In this document: one piece after another, positions 1 through 11,345 of the stretch | Layout of the letters: every line of letters begins with the position of its first letter | How positions within the stretch are numbered: position 1 is the first letter of the stretch | NCBI GenBank assembly: GCA_016584305.1 | Contig: JACEEZ010020120.1 | Span: 84,570-148,569 of the forward strand | Direction of reading: 5' to 3' | DNA length: 64,000 nt | Origin: Chionoecetes opilio | Lineage: Eukaryota > Arthropoda > Malacostraca > Decapoda > Majidae | The notes under the pieces: model-generated | Databases searched by the model: none | The model's input: the letters and a program-made list of their open reading frames with translations, nothing else | What the model was told of the DNA's origin: nothing | Made by a program: the position numbers and the translations under genes

Positions 1-205
1 AACACAGTTTTTAGCCCAAATTCCCCCTTTAAAATTATTCAATCGACATGGGACCAAGCCGTTTATCACCTACGATTTATTTGCGATCTGTTTTAGCCTA
101 CTCTCATCAAAAATGAATTTACAGTTACGGCTACCCAAAATAGACAGTCAGACACACGGCTACTGCTATAGTAAATCAGATAGACAGACACGGCTACTGC
201 TATAG
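1..205 (+). repeat. Dispersed repeat family A, copy 1
   Basis: Shares with 511-775, 7,826-7,888 and 8,799-9,095 a block that starts near TTTTTAGCCCAAA, contains ATTCAATCGACATGGGACC and ATTTATTTGCGAT, and ends in CAGACAGAC plus CACGGCTACT. No coding potential was seen. The class is unknown: no terminal inverted repeats and no tRNA boxes are visible. The left end is cut by the window edge. Confidence 0.75.
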
Positions 206-510
206 TATATTATATAGATAAGGTGGATAATATTATATTAACATAGGAAGGGAAATAATAGAAGGAGGACAGGAAAGGATGGTGAGGAGGAAGGCTGGGC
301 TGGGAGACGACGAAGAGTAAGAGGGAAGAGATAAAACACTCCAAAGTTATGTTTAATGTTTCTTATAACGTTAACACTCACGTCTTCTCGGTCCTGTAGT
401 CAATACGTCATTTACGTCTTACCTGAAAATATAAACAAAATAAATATCAGGCGACGGAAATTTGCAGATAAGAAAAAACCCAGCAAATTCCCCACCGCAA
501 CCCCACACAA
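206..510. other. Unassigned intergenic sequence
   Basis: No gene, RNA or mobile-element signature was seen. The stretch is purine-rich around 245-330. Confidence 0.5.
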
Positions 511-775
511 ACGGTAAGTCCGTGAGTCTACGGAGTTAGTTAAATGCGGCAAGGGGTTACCGCTGAGTTTCTTCCTGTAATCTAATACTCACAAGTGTTT
601 TTAGCCCAGCCCCCCCGCCTTTCAAAATATTAAATCGACATGGGACCGAGCCGCTTACCACCTACGATTTATTTGCGATTTTTTTAGCCTACTCTCATCA
701 AAATTGAATTTACAGTTTCGGCTACCCAAAACAGACAGACAGACAGACACACGGCTACTCCTATAGTATATTAGA
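511..775 (+). repeat. Dispersed repeat family A, copy 2 (longer)
   Basis: Same family as 1-205, with an extra 5' part beginning GTAAGTCCGTGAGTCTACGG that is shared only with the copy at 8,799-9,095. It ends in CAGACAGACAGACAGACAC and then CACGGCTACTCCTATAG. Confidence 0.75.
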
Positions 776-804
776 TAGATGGATGATAGACAAGAAAATT
801 ATCC

Positions 805-1351
<547 letters not shown>

Positions 1352-1697
1352 AGGCGGTTGCAGAGTGGTTAGCATCTCCGAGTGGCGTGCTCGGCATCCC
1401 GAGTTCGATCCCCGATGAGGGCCAAAATCCACGTAAGATCTTTCTGCACCGTCGAGTGGCCTAAGAACACCCACATGCTGTCCATTAACTCTACCTTCGA
1501 TTGCGACTGCATCGGAGGACACAGGGGGCGGAATGAGCCTCTAATCACAGGCGTCACTATAAAAATCCTGCCTGCGCCACCACGGGCGAGGGTCAACCAT
1601 CACAGCCCTCAAATGAACCTCCAGGACCTACCGAGCCCTGGAGGTCACTGCCTACAGGCGCTATAGGCACAATTGTAAAAAAAGGGAAAAAAAGATA
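1352..1697 (+). mobile_element. tRNA-derived SINE, family 1
   Basis: The 5' end resembles a tRNA: an A-box-like GCAGAGTGGTTAGC near 1,361 and a B box GAGTTCGATCC near 1,401. A roughly 250 bp unrelated body follows, and the element ends in an A-rich tail (GTAAAAAAAGGG) after GGCGCTATAGGC. A truncated 3' end of the same family is at 41,662-41,770. It is transcribed by RNA polymerase III in principle and has no protein product. Confidence 0.8.
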
Positions 1698-2038
1698 AAT
1701 ATTTAGACATATAAATAGATAGAGAAAGAATTCTAGATTGACACACATGGACATATATCAAAACAAACAGATAGACAGACTGACAAAAAGACAAAAAAAT
1801 ATTTCTTCCCTTCATTCTAAAAGGGAAAAAATAAATAATGAAAGAATAATCACACGGTGAAAAAAACCCCAGAATAATTCCTGAAAATGACCAACCCACT
1901 CACCAAGCCATGAAAACAATACTTGTACACAACACGTTAAGTTAGGATAAGTATGCAGGAAACAGACAGCCGGAGGGAAGGCAGGTAAAAAGGCTGTACA
2001 ATTTCCTGGACTTACTGGTGGATCAATGTATAGACACG
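1698..2038. other. Unassigned intergenic sequence
   Basis: A-rich on the + strand, with loose GATA and CAGACAGA motifs. No gene was recognised. Confidence 0.5.
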
Positions 2039-2555
2039 ACAATGAAACTATAGACGTAAACAAAACAATGAAACTATAGACGTAAACAAAACAATGAAAC
2101 TGTAGACGTAAACAAAACAATGAAACTGTAGACGTAAACAAAACAATGAAACTGTAGACGTAAACAAAACAATGAAACTGTAGACGTAAACAAAACAATG
2201 AAACTGTAGACGTAAACAAAACAATGAAACTGTAGACGTAAACAAAACAATGAAACTGTAGACGTAAACAAAACAATGAAACTGTAGACGTAAACAAAAC
2301 AATGAAACTGTAGACGTAAACAAAACAATGAAACTGTAGACGTAACAAAACAATGAAACTATAGACGTAAACAAAACAATGAAACTGTAGACGTAAACAA
2401 AACAATGAAACTGTAGACGTAAACAAAACAATGAAACTATAGACGTAAACAAAACAATGGAACTGTAGACGTAAACAAAACAATGAAACTGTAGACGTAA
2501 ACAAAACAATGAAACTGTAGACGTAAACAAAACAATGAAACTGTAGACGTAAACA
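2039..2555. repeat. 26-bp minisatellite, about 20 copies
   Basis: Tandem array whose unit begins CAATGAAACTGTAGACGTAA and closes with ACAAAA. Units are nearly identical. The variants are G to A in CTGTAG/CTATAG and one copy at about 2,341 that lacks one A. The unit lacks stops in some frames, so overlapping minus-strand frames stay open (FIVLFTSTVSLFCLRLQ repeats). These are by-products of the repeat. Confidence 0.95.
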
Positions 2556-2572
2556 ATGTATAAATTCCAAAC

Positions 2573-2715
2573 AAGACACCTCCCGAACAAACTTGGCCCA
2601 GCCCCCTTTCTTTATTCTCTTACTGTCTTCTGTATAGGGACTGACAACTTAGAGCGCTTTATGTTACCTCTTTTGTTTTGCCCTTGCCCAGTCCTTTGTG
2701 ATGTAAAAAAAGAAA
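2573..2715 (+). repeat. Dispersed repeat family B, copy 1
   Basis: Shares CTCTTACTGTCTTCT, TATAGGGACTG.CAACT and TTGCCC.TGGCCAGT.CT with 6,920-7,016 (same strand) and 54,547-54,763 (opposite strand). It ends in an A-rich tail after GTGATGTAAAAAA. It may be the 3' part of a retroposon, but the class is unclear. Confidence 0.65.
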
Positions 2716-3371
2716 AAGAAAAAATATATATATATAATCACAGCTCTACGTAAATAACAACCAGAAACTAGTAACAAAGAAATATCGATAATGGTGGAGT
2801 CTTGATGGGTTGCAACAGCGTGGCTGGTGTTTCAAGGCCATATGAATGTTTACTTAGGATGTCCGTGGCGAGAGGAAGGAAGGTTGAATAAGTCATGAGC
2901 GGGAATGAAACAACGAAACTCAAGCCAAGAATATGAAAGGAAACATCAAAATGGATAGATAGATATAGGTAGACAGACAGATAGACATTTAGACAGATAA
3001 ATAAATAAATAAATAGAAAAATAACAGATAAATAAATAGGCATGTAATGAAAAATGTTTATAAATATGCGGATGAAAATGTTAGTAACTCTGAAGATAAA
3101 TAGATCAATAATAAAATAAATAGAACAATTACAGATAAACTAGGAAATAGACGTCCACACTAAAGATGTGGAACGTGTCCAAGCTCGCACAGGCTAAAGT
3201 CAACTTTTTAAATACCTTCAACTTAAAATACTTCTATTACAACCTGACCTAACCCAACCTAACCTTCACCATCCCCTTCTTTGATTGTCTTTACTTTTTA
3301 CAAAGAAAAGAAAAGTGATAAATTGTTCTTGAAAAAAGTTCTAAAAAAAAGTTCTAAAATAAATGGTGTGG
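2716..3371. other. Unassigned sequence before the GGT tract
   Basis: A-rich with short GATA and AAAT runs. It contains CCTGACCTAACCCAACCTAA near 3,243, which resembles degenerate arthropod telomere-type repeat but is far too short to be a telomere. No gene was seen. Confidence 0.5.
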
Positions 3372-4107
3372 TAATAGCGGTGGTGGTGGTGGTGGTGGTG
3401 GTGGTGATGGTGGTTGTTTTGGTGATGGTGGTGGTTGTGGTGATGGTGGTGATGGTGGTGGTGGTGGTGGTGGTGGTGGTGGTGATGGTGGTGGTGGTGG
3501 TGGTGGTGGTGGTGGTGGTGTGTGGTGTGGTGGTGGTGGTGGTGGTGTGGTGATGGTGGTGTAGTGATGGTGGTGTAGTGGTGGTGATGGTGGTGATGGT
3601 GGTGGTGTGGTGGTGGTGGTGATGGTGATGGTGGTGGTGGTGATGGTGGTGGTGGTGGTGGTGGTGGTGGTGTGGTGGTGGTGATGGTGGTGTGGTGGTG
3701 GTGGTGATGGTGATGGTGGTGGTGATGGTGGTGGTGATGTGTGGTGATGTGGTGGTGTGGTGGTGGTGGTGGTGGTGGTGGTGGTGGTGATGGTGGTGTG
3801 GGGGTGGTGGTGGTGGTGGGGTGGTGTGGGGGTGGGGGTGGTGGTGGTGGTGGTGGTGGTGTTGTGGTGTGGTGGTGGTGGTGGTAATGGTGGTGGTGGT
3901 GGTTGTGGTGGTATGGTGGTGGTGGTGGTGGTGATGGTGGTGGTGGTGGTGGTGGTGTGGTGGTGGTGGGGGTAGTGGTGGTGGTGGTGATGGTGGTGGT
4001 GGTGGTGTGGTGGTGGTGGTGTGGTGGTGGTGGTAGTGGTGTGGTGGTGGGGTGGTGGTGGTGGTGGTGGTGGTGGTGTGGTGGTTGTAGTGGTGGTGGT
4101 GGTATTT
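3372..4107. repeat. (GGT)n trinucleotide array, about 735 bp
   Basis: GGT units with GAT, GTGG and GTT interruptions throughout. The strand bias is extreme: almost no C on the + strand. It is open in several frames on both strands (poly-Val, poly-Trp/Gly, poly-His/Thr). Those open frames have no other coding sign. Confidence 0.97.
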
Positions 4108-4710
4108 CATAATTGTTATATGCGAATCAAGCTCCAAGCTCCCTACGTTCGCTTGGACAACTCTCTGTACCCACGGCTGAAATGGCATATTTAACACCTC
4201 ACACACCCTACCACGTATATAACACCACGCTAACCCTAAATAACACCTGTAACGCCATTAGAAACACGAGTTATAGTGGTTATATGAGGCCTAACACAAG
4301 CAGCAGTGTCTGCGCCTCCTCGCTCAGACACTGTATTGTGAGGACTACGAGTCGAAAACATTTTATTTCCAGTACACTAATGCACTACTTTCACCACTGC
4401 ACTAATGTCGCCAGGCACAATATATTACGAATTTTATGCATAAATGCTAAAAACTCGCTTCGCTCGCTTGGACAATGAGTTAAGAGACGAAATATAACCT
4501 TTTTGTGCCAAATTTCTTCCTTTACACCTGTATACCCGCTCCCTACAAAAGTAGTCACAAGAAGAAGAAGAAGAAGAATTCGTGGAAACATTTTACAAGC
4601 CTATAGGCTTGTAACCTGATTTCTTGTTTCTGATTTCTCAGGCTGACACCTGATTTCGGCTGAAATAAGTGTCCAAGTTCGCTTCGCTCGCTTGGACAAT
4701 AAATAGACAA
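4108..4710. repeat. Segment with repeated CGCTTGGACAA motif
   Basis: The motif CGCTTGGACAA occurs near 4,150, 4,464 and 4,688. At about 4,672-4,698 it forms a short hairpin, GTCCAAG ... CTTGGAC, around a GCTTCGCTCG loop. No protein gene was recognised. This may be a non-autonomous element with GTCCAAG-type ends, but its boundaries could not be fixed. Confidence 0.45.
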
Positions 4711-5175
4711 GTAATGTAATGTAAAAATAAATGAGAATGAAAATATTATTAACTCAAATAACTCATAAAAAATAAGCTGAACAAACTGCTAAACTAAGAC
4801 AAGTAGAAGAGAAATATCAGAATAGGAGGAAAGGACAACAATATGAGGGTAAAAAAACACAATATAATTTGGTAAAGAACATTGACAAGGAAAAAAAATA
4901 TTAACCTGTGATGGAAAGAGTTCAAGAAAAAGGAAAATTGGATACAAAAAAAATAAGCGAACGTTTTTATTTTGTTTAGGGTGTGTGTAGTAGTTTGAGC
5001 GAAAACGTTTTGCTGGTGTATGTCTGTGTGTGTGTTAAGAGTGAGGGTGAATACTGGACATGCGAGGATGTCTTGGCGACCCTCTTACCGTGACAGGCGG
5101 GATGGCGAAGGGAAAATGGGCTAGAAAAAGACAGATGGATATATAGAAAGAAAAAAATGTAAATATATATAATAT
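4711..5175. other. Unassigned A-rich sequence
   Basis: No gene or repeat family was recognised. Confidence 0.5.
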
Positions 5176-5309
5176 GTTTGGACATAGATAGATAGATAGA
5201 TATGGATAAATAGATAGATAAATATAGATAGACAGATAGATAGATATACACATAAATAGTAGGATACATAGATGAAGATAGATGGATATATAGGTGGATC
5301 GATATATAT

Positions 5310-5343
<34 letters not shown>

Positions 5344-5423
5344 CGATAGAAAGATAAATAAAGATAGATAGATAGATAGACAAATAGATAGATAGATAGA
5401 CATATAAAGATATATAAACATTA
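5176..5423. repeat. (GATA)n-rich tract
   Basis: Interrupted GATA/GACA tetranucleotide repeats. A shorter TCTA run follows at about 5,510-5,560. Confidence 0.9.
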
Positions 5424-5748
5424 AAACGAAAATAGATATAAATAGGTATAAATAAGCTGTTTATCTATAGGTACTTATATCTATATACTCCAAATTCTTA
5501 TCATTCATTTATTTATCTATTTATCTATATATATATTTATCTATCTATCTATCTATAAATAAGCAACAATTTAGATATCACAAACATGAAGTATCTACCA
5601 CCGAATTCCATTTTTTTCTCTTTCAATTCAAATGTAAAAAAAAAAAACTTAAATAACAAAAAATATATCAAAGAAAAAAACAGCAATACAGATACTCGGA
5701 GCAAATTTCAAAACTCTTCAACAAACTTAGATAGGGGCACTGATAACC

Positions 5749-5937
5749 TTCCCCCGCCCTCCCCACACCCCACGATCCCTCGCCCCCCCCCCCCCCCACA
5801 CATCCCCAACCTCCCACTGCCCTCCTACAACCCCAACCCCCCCCTGTCAACACCTCTACATCCCCCCTCCCCTTCGCCCCCCCCCACCACTCCGCCCCCC
5901 CCTCCCACAACCTCCCCCCCCCACCCCCCACATCCCG
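5749..5937. repeat. C-rich low-complexity tract
   Basis: About 190 bp of C-rich sequence with CCCCAC and CCCCCC blocks. Its minus strand is G-rich and could form quadruplexes. It gives proline-rich open frames that are not genes. Confidence 0.85.
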
Positions 5938-6139
5938 AACACAGGCAGGAGAGGCAGGTGAAAATGTGGACCCGCGGAACCTATCAAATGAGCTTATGAC
6001 ATCCCGGGCGGGCTGTACGAGGGTGAGGTGGGGAGAGGTGAGGTGAGGAAGAGACAGGCTGGGTGGGATGTGCAAGTTTCACGAGATGTACGAGAAGCCT
6101 GAAGGTAAGGGAAATAACCACCATCTCAACCTTTTTCCT

Positions 6140-6627
6140 AGTTTTTTCCTACATCTTCTTCTTCTTCTTCTTCTTCTGTTCTTTCCTCTGTTTGAAATCT
6201 CTCTTTTCCTTTTCTTTTTCTATCTCTGTTTGGGATCTGTTCTTCCTTTGTATTCCTCCTCCTCCTAATTCTCCTTTCCACAATTCTCCTTGTAGTTCTT
6301 TCTTGCTCTCTTCCTCTTATCTTCCCTGTAATTGTTGTTCTTAATGGTCGTACTCCTTCTCTCTTTCCTCCTCAAACTCTCCCTTTTCCTATTTTCCTTA
6401 AGCCTATTTTCTTTCTTGTACTATTTTAGTTACAAGTGTTGTTATGTCTCTTCTACCCTTTCTCCTCCTCCTCCTCCTCTCTCTCCCTCTCTCTCCAGCT
6501 TTTACTCCTACTTTTCATAATCACAAAAACTCTTAATCTTGTTTATATATCAAAGCTCCACCACCACCACTAATGTTCCATCACCAACCATCTCCTCCTC
6601 CTCCTCCTCCTCCTCCTCCTCCTCCTG
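6140..6627. repeat. Pyrimidine-rich low-complexity region with (CTT)n and (CCT)n
   Basis: Imperfect CTT, TCC and CTCT runs. A clean (CCT)n lies at about 6,590-6,625. Confidence 0.85.
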
Positions 6628-6919
6628 AATCGAAATTTTCATAAAGGAAAGACTCTTATCAGTTCTTAAACAGATTCCGGACAGGAGATTTAAGATTTCA
6701 TTTTCGTCCTTGATTCAATTACACATTTCGTTTTCACTTCTCTCAAGATTCCTTCTCCCACGCACACCAGTGCCCTTCACGTCAATAGCGGGAGTGATGA
6801 CACTGATTTTGGACATATGCATGGTGAGGGGGGGGGGGTAGGTTTATATTTTATCTATATTTTGACATCTCAAAAAACTTTATTAGGCAAAAAAAAAAAA
6901 AATATCACACCTTCTTAAT

Positions 6920-7016
6920 ATTGTCTTACTGTTTTCTTTATAGGAACTGGCAACTAAGCGAGTTTTTTTTATACTTCTTTTTTTTTGTCCTTGGCCAGTC
7001 TTTTGAGATGTAATAA
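6920..7016 (+). repeat. Dispersed repeat family B, copy 2
   Basis: Aligns with 2,573-2,715 over GTCTTACTG, TATAGGAACTGGCAACTAAG and TTGGCCAGTCTTTTGAGATG. It ends in an (AAT)n tail. It abuts the Helitron fragment at 7,080-7,515. Confidence 0.6.
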
Positions 7017-7190
7017 TAATAATAATAAAAATATATAACAAAAAGCCCGCTACGTGCCAATCCCTATAGAGAAATAACACGCGTCTGTGGGCCCTTCGGA
7101 CCCATGTATTGATGTTTGTAGTAGTAGTATATATTAGACAACAATGTGAGTGCAAAATCCAATCGTGTTGTTGCTGTCGTTGGTCACTAG

Positions 7191-7515
7191 TCAAAGTGCC
7201 TCGGGGTAGACCACGTTCCGTGTGATTCCACGGGGCGCCAACACTTCGACGGTATCAGCACAGCCAACCCTTGACAGGCTGACGTAGAGTTGGCCGTGCG
7301 TGAACACGGATGTAGGCAAGTAAACTCCCACGTAGCTCTTGGTCTGGCCCTGGCACTTGTTGATCGTCATGGCAAATGCAACACGGATGGGAAATTGCAG
7401 ACGCCACATGCGGAATCCAGTGCCAGACGCTGCCTGCGTGATGATGGGTACGCGAGGCAGGTAGAAGTCGTCGCCTCGGCTGCTCGGTTGAAGCGCTTTA
7501 CAGCGTAAATTGATC
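7191..7515 (-). pseudogene. Helitron RepHel helicase, C-terminal fragment, copy 1
   Basis: The minus-strand frame carries the end of a Pif1-type helicase as found in Helitron Rep/helicase proteins. It shows FYLPRVPIIT, then FPIRVAFAMTINKCQGQT (helicase motif V region), GVYLP..VFTHGQLYVSLSRV (motif VI) and the family-typical end TRNVVYPEAL before the stop at 7,191. Homology fades above about 7,515, so the Rep domain and the Walker motifs are missing and this is a truncated remnant. The same segment recurs at 30,559-30,985. Below the stop, both copies share sequence down to GGGCCCTTCGGACCC, a short imperfect hairpin, and then diverge. That suggests the shared element ends near 7,080. Confidence 0.85.
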
Positions 7516-7825
7516 GTGATCGTGGCGTGGCGCCTTCGGAATCGCCTTCGCCTTCGCCTCTGAAATATAATATATATTCTTATATTATATAAAATAAGCA
7601 TTTATATATATAAGTATAATGTATATTATATAAGTATAATATATGAGTAAATGTTGTATAGCTCAATTACACCGTCATAAGCAAATATTAACGCAAACCT
7701 GTCCTGCCGGCCGGTAGCAGTACAGAGGAGCCCAATAGTAAAAGAGCGGTTGGCTCTCGGTCGCGAGTCGAATACAATTTCGATAAATTGAACGCTGGCA
7801 GTTTGGATAGCTTACAACCGCTGCT
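7516..7825. other. Unassigned AT-rich sequence
   Basis: AT dinucleotide-rich from 7,560 to 7,650. No gene was recognised. Confidence 0.5.
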
Positions 7826-7888
7826 TAACACAGTTTTTAGCACAAAGCCCCCTTTCAAAATTATTCAATCGACATGGGACCAAGCCGC
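7826..7888 (+). repeat. Dispersed repeat family A, 3'-truncated copy
   Basis: Matches family A from CACAGTTTTTAGC to ATGGGACCAAGCCGC. The 23-bp minisatellite then interrupts it. Confidence 0.75.
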
Positions 7889-8650
7889 TGCCCCAATTTC
7901 CAGCCGCCGCCCCACGCCTGCCTTACCCCAGACCCACCCCTGTCTCACCCCAGCCCCACGCCTATCTCACCCCAGCCCCACGCCTGCCTCACCACAGCCC
8001 CACGCCTGTCTCACCCCACCCCCACGCCAGCCTCACCCCACCCCCACGCCTGTCTCACCCCAGCCCACGCCTGCCTCACCCCAGCCCCACTACTCCATCA
8101 CCCCAACACCATGTCTGCCTCACCCCAGCCCCACGCCTGCCTCACCCCAGCCCCACGCCTGTCTCACCCCAGCCCCAAGCCTGCCTCACCCCAGACCAAC
8201 GCCTGTCTCACCCCAGCCCCACACTTGCCTCACCCCAGCCCCACGCCTGTCTTACCCCACCCCCACGCCTGCCTCACCCCACCCCCACGCCTGTCCCACC
8301 CCAGCCCCACGCCTGCCTCACCCCAGCCCCACTCCTCCCTCACCCCAACACCATGTCTGCCTCACCCCAGCCCCACGCCTGTCTTACCCCAACCCCACGC
8401 CTGCCTCACCTCAGCCCCACGTCTCCCTCACCCCAACACAACGTCTGCCTCACCCCAGCCCCACGCCTGTCTCACCCAAGCCCCAAGCCTGCCTCACCCC
8501 AGCCCCAGGACTGTCTCACCCCAGCACTACGCTTGCCTCACCCCAGCCACACCCCTGTCTCACCCCAGCCCCACGCCTATCTCACCCCAGCCCCACGCCT
8601 GTTTCACCCCAACACCACGTCTGCCTCACCCCAGCCCCACGCCTGCCCTG
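7889..8650. repeat. 23-bp minisatellite, about 33 units
   Basis: Unit close to CACGCCTGCCTCACCCCAGC plus CCC, with alternating GCCTG/TCTCA variants. Because 23 is not a multiple of 3 and the unit has no stop codon, all three + frames stay open for hundreds of codons, giving repeats such as SPQPHACLTPAPRL. This is repeat DNA, not a proline-rich protein gene. Confidence 0.93.
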
Positions 8651-8798
8651 CAAGCCTCCACACCCCACACCACTCCACCACACACACCCTCACCACACAC
8701 CCCTCACACACACCTATCTGCACCCACCCAGCCCACACAACACCACGCCCACACACCACCCAATCACACATCACACACACACACCACACACAAACACA
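8651..8798. repeat. CA/CACC-rich low-complexity tract
   Basis: Loose CACACC and CACACA repeats join the minisatellite to the next family A copy. Confidence 0.85.
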
Positions 8799-9019
8799 CA
8801 CAGTAAGTCCGTGAGTCTACGGAGTTAGTGAAATGCGGCAAAGCGTTATCGCAGTCTCTTCCTGTAATCACTTATACTCTTAAAAGTGTTTTTAGCCCAA
8901 AACCCCGCTTCAAAATTATTCAATCGACATGGGACCAAGCCTTTTACCATCTACGATTTATTTGCGATTTTCTGAGCCTACTCCCATCAAAATTGAATTT
9001 ACAGTTTCGGCTACCCTAA

Positions 9020-9058
<39 letters not shown>

Positions 9059-9095
9059 AACACACGGCTACTCTTACTATAGTATATTAGATAGA
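8799..9095 (+). repeat. Dispersed repeat family A, long copy
   Basis: Begins with the same GTAAGTCCGTGAGTCTACGG block as 511-775 and runs through ATTCAATCGACATGGGACC to a CAGA run and CACGGCTACTC. The minisatellite at 7,889-8,650 lies between two copies of this family. Confidence 0.8.
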
Positions 9096-9164
9096 TAGTG
9101 GTAGAGTTCCTTCTTTATAGTGGCGGCCAATGGCACAACGAACGAGTCTCTTTAATTAACTAAC

Positions 9165-9466
9165 TAGGTAAAGGTAAAGATGGGAGCATACGCTATCCTG
9201 CGCGTGGCATTCGGTGCTCATCTCCGTGGTATTAGCCCTTAGAGCCTGTGGTGGGTGAAGGCCCGTTAACCTGGGACACAGGGCTAGTGTGACACATGGG
9301 TTACCACAGTTACCTTCCCCAGGTTGCCCCAGGTACCCATTTAACAACCCCGAAAGGAAGGAAGAACAGCTGGTTTGGCTGGTCGCCGACTTGCCCTGGC
9401 CCGGATTCGAACCAGGGCCCACAGATTCGTAGCCAGGTACGCAAGCCACTACACCACGGAGGCAAC
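9165..9466 (-). mobile_element. tRNA-derived SINE, family 2, copy 1
   Basis: Read on the minus strand it begins GCCTCCGTGGTGTAGTGGC (A-box region) and has the B box GGTTCGAATCC about 40 bp later. A conserved body follows, and it ends in a (GGTAAA)-like tail written TTTACC on the minus strand. A close copy in the same orientation is at 62,586-62,872. Together they define a full-length unit of about 290-300 bp. Confidence 0.85.
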
Positions 9467-10040
9467 AAAGTAACTAACTAGAAGAGGTAATAATTAGGTA
9501 GTATATATTAGAAGACATAATGAGTTAACTACACGCTATGACATTCCAAAATCAATATGGATGAAATATTATTCTAGTCGTGTCCTTTAGATGTCTTTAT
9601 GATGTTGATGTATTGGCTTGTAAAGGTTTGGCCGATGAATTATTCCCCCGCTTGACTACTTTATCGGTGACATGATTCTGTGTGTCACTGTAGTCAATCG
9701 TGTGTCTGGAAGAGAGGCAGAAACAGGAAAAGGAGGAGGAAAGAAAGGGGGAAAAAGTGTTAAGAAGGGAGGAAGGAAGAGGTAAGAAAGTAGGAAAAAG
9801 AAGAAAGAAAATAGGAAAAAAGAAGAAAATAAAAGAAAGAGGAAAACAAAGAGGAGGAGGAGTAATGGGATGAATAGGAGGGGGAAATTGGGTGCAAGGA
9901 AAGGGATCTGATTCAAAAATGCCTCGAGGCTAAAATGGCTTTGACAACCCTGGGAAAGAATCAGCTTTCGATACACAAGCTGAGGTGGAAACAGGAAGTA
10001 TTGGAAAGAGATGAAGCGTTGGTCATGGGTGCTGGCTGCG
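9467..10040. other. Unassigned sequence
   Basis: Purine-rich at 9,710-9,870. No gene was recognised. Confidence 0.5.
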
Positions 10041-10043
<3 letters not shown>

Positions 10044-10089
<46 letters not shown>

Positions 10090-10135
10090 AACACGCACAC
10101 ACATACACACACACACACATGCACACACACACACT
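10044..10135. repeat. Compound (CT)n(CA)n microsatellite
   Basis: A CT run followed directly by a CACA/CACG run. Confidence 0.95.
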
Positions 10136-10379
10136 CCTTGCCTCCCCATTCCCTACATCTCCCTTTCAAATCCTCTGGTGGCATCTCACCTGTCCTGGCT
10201 TCTCACCTTCCTTGCCCCGTCCCACCTGTCCCCTCCACTATAAAGTAGCTCTATACTCACTTTACTACTTATACTCTCTTCCACTACCCACACCTCATCC
10301 TCAACAAGGGCCTTCACTCCACTCTCTTCCACTCCCTGTCTTCTCACAACATCCAAGAAAATAGCAAGTAAGAGATAGA

Positions 10380-10673
<294 letters not shown>

Positions 10674-10953
10674 ATATAAAATCTCAAAAGCCCAGCAGAA
10701 GGAAGAAGGAAGAGGAAGAGGAGGTAAAGGAGGATGGGAATGGAGAGGGAGGAGAGGAGGAATGATGGGCGAGAAGGAAGATGGAGGGGCGGAGAGAGGG
10801 TGTCACCAGAACCAGGCAGGATGGGAAGGAGGGGGAGAGGGGAAGGGATTGAAGGGCAGGACACTTGACAAATTTCCGCGTCACTCACACACTTACTAAA
10901 ATTGTGCTGTCAGGCGAGGCTTCAGGAAAATCTGCAATGCTCGACTGTTCTAT

Positions 10954-10962
<9 letters not shown>

Positions 10963-11016
<54 letters not shown>
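10963..11016. repeat. (CT)n microsatellite
   Basis: Pure CT run directly upstream of a SINE. Confidence 0.95.
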
Positions 11017-11017
<1 letters not shown>

Positions 11018-11018
<1 letters not shown>

Positions 11019-11195
11019 CCGTCAGGGTGGCTCGATTGGTAGAGCTGTTGTCTCGCGTGTAGCGTCCCTGCATTCGGTCAGCGGTTCGAGTCCACCAGGT
11101 TCGTCCTGTCGTGGTGGCGCTTTGTATAGTCAATAACCTTGTAGTTGGTACTTGCAAAGTGTCTAGATAGGATCAAAGTATCTTATCTTATCTCT
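11018..11195 (+). mobile_element. tRNA-derived SINE, family 3, copy 1
   Basis: The tRNA-like head has box A GTGGCTCGATTGG near 11,027 and box B GGTTCGAGTCC at 11,083-11,093. The short body includes CTTGTAGTTGGTACTTGC and it ends in a (TCTTA)n-like tail. A reverse-complement copy is at 24,736-24,940. Both copies sit between CT/GA microsatellites. Confidence 0.85.
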
Positions 11196-11345
11196 CTCTC
11201 TCTCTCTCTCTCTTTTATTTTTTATTTTTTTCTCTATCTATCGCTCAATCTATCCATCTCTATCTATCTATATCCCACTCTATCTCCCACTCTATCTCTC
11301 TATCTATATATCTATATTTATCTCTCTCTATCTATCTATCTCTCA
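11196..11345. repeat. (CT)n and (TCTA)n tract
   Basis: CT run followed by TCTATC repeats. Confidence 0.9.

Noticed and set aside
1812..2590. 255-codon and 180-codon minus-strand frames with FIVLFTSTVSLFC repeats
   Set aside because: Generated by the 26-bp minisatellite; the phase just rotates through a stop-free unit.
3243..3266. CCTAACC-type repeats (also near 49,622-49,680) as telomeric sequence
   Set aside because: Only a few degenerate units, interstitial; too short to be a telomere or a fusion point.
3298..4206. 302-codon His/Thr-rich frame
   Set aside because: Reverse translation of the (GGT)n array with no non-repeat domain.
7788..8828. Proline-rich 346-codon frame that could look like a secreted or structural protein
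   Set aside because: All three + frames are open because of a 23-bp stop-free repeat; there is no start context, splice site or non-repeat domain.
11018..11110. Functional tRNA genes at the A/B-box sites
   Set aside because: Box spacing and bodies fit SINEs. Two families recur with the same non-tRNA body and tail, and no clean cloverleaf with an acceptor stem was seen.
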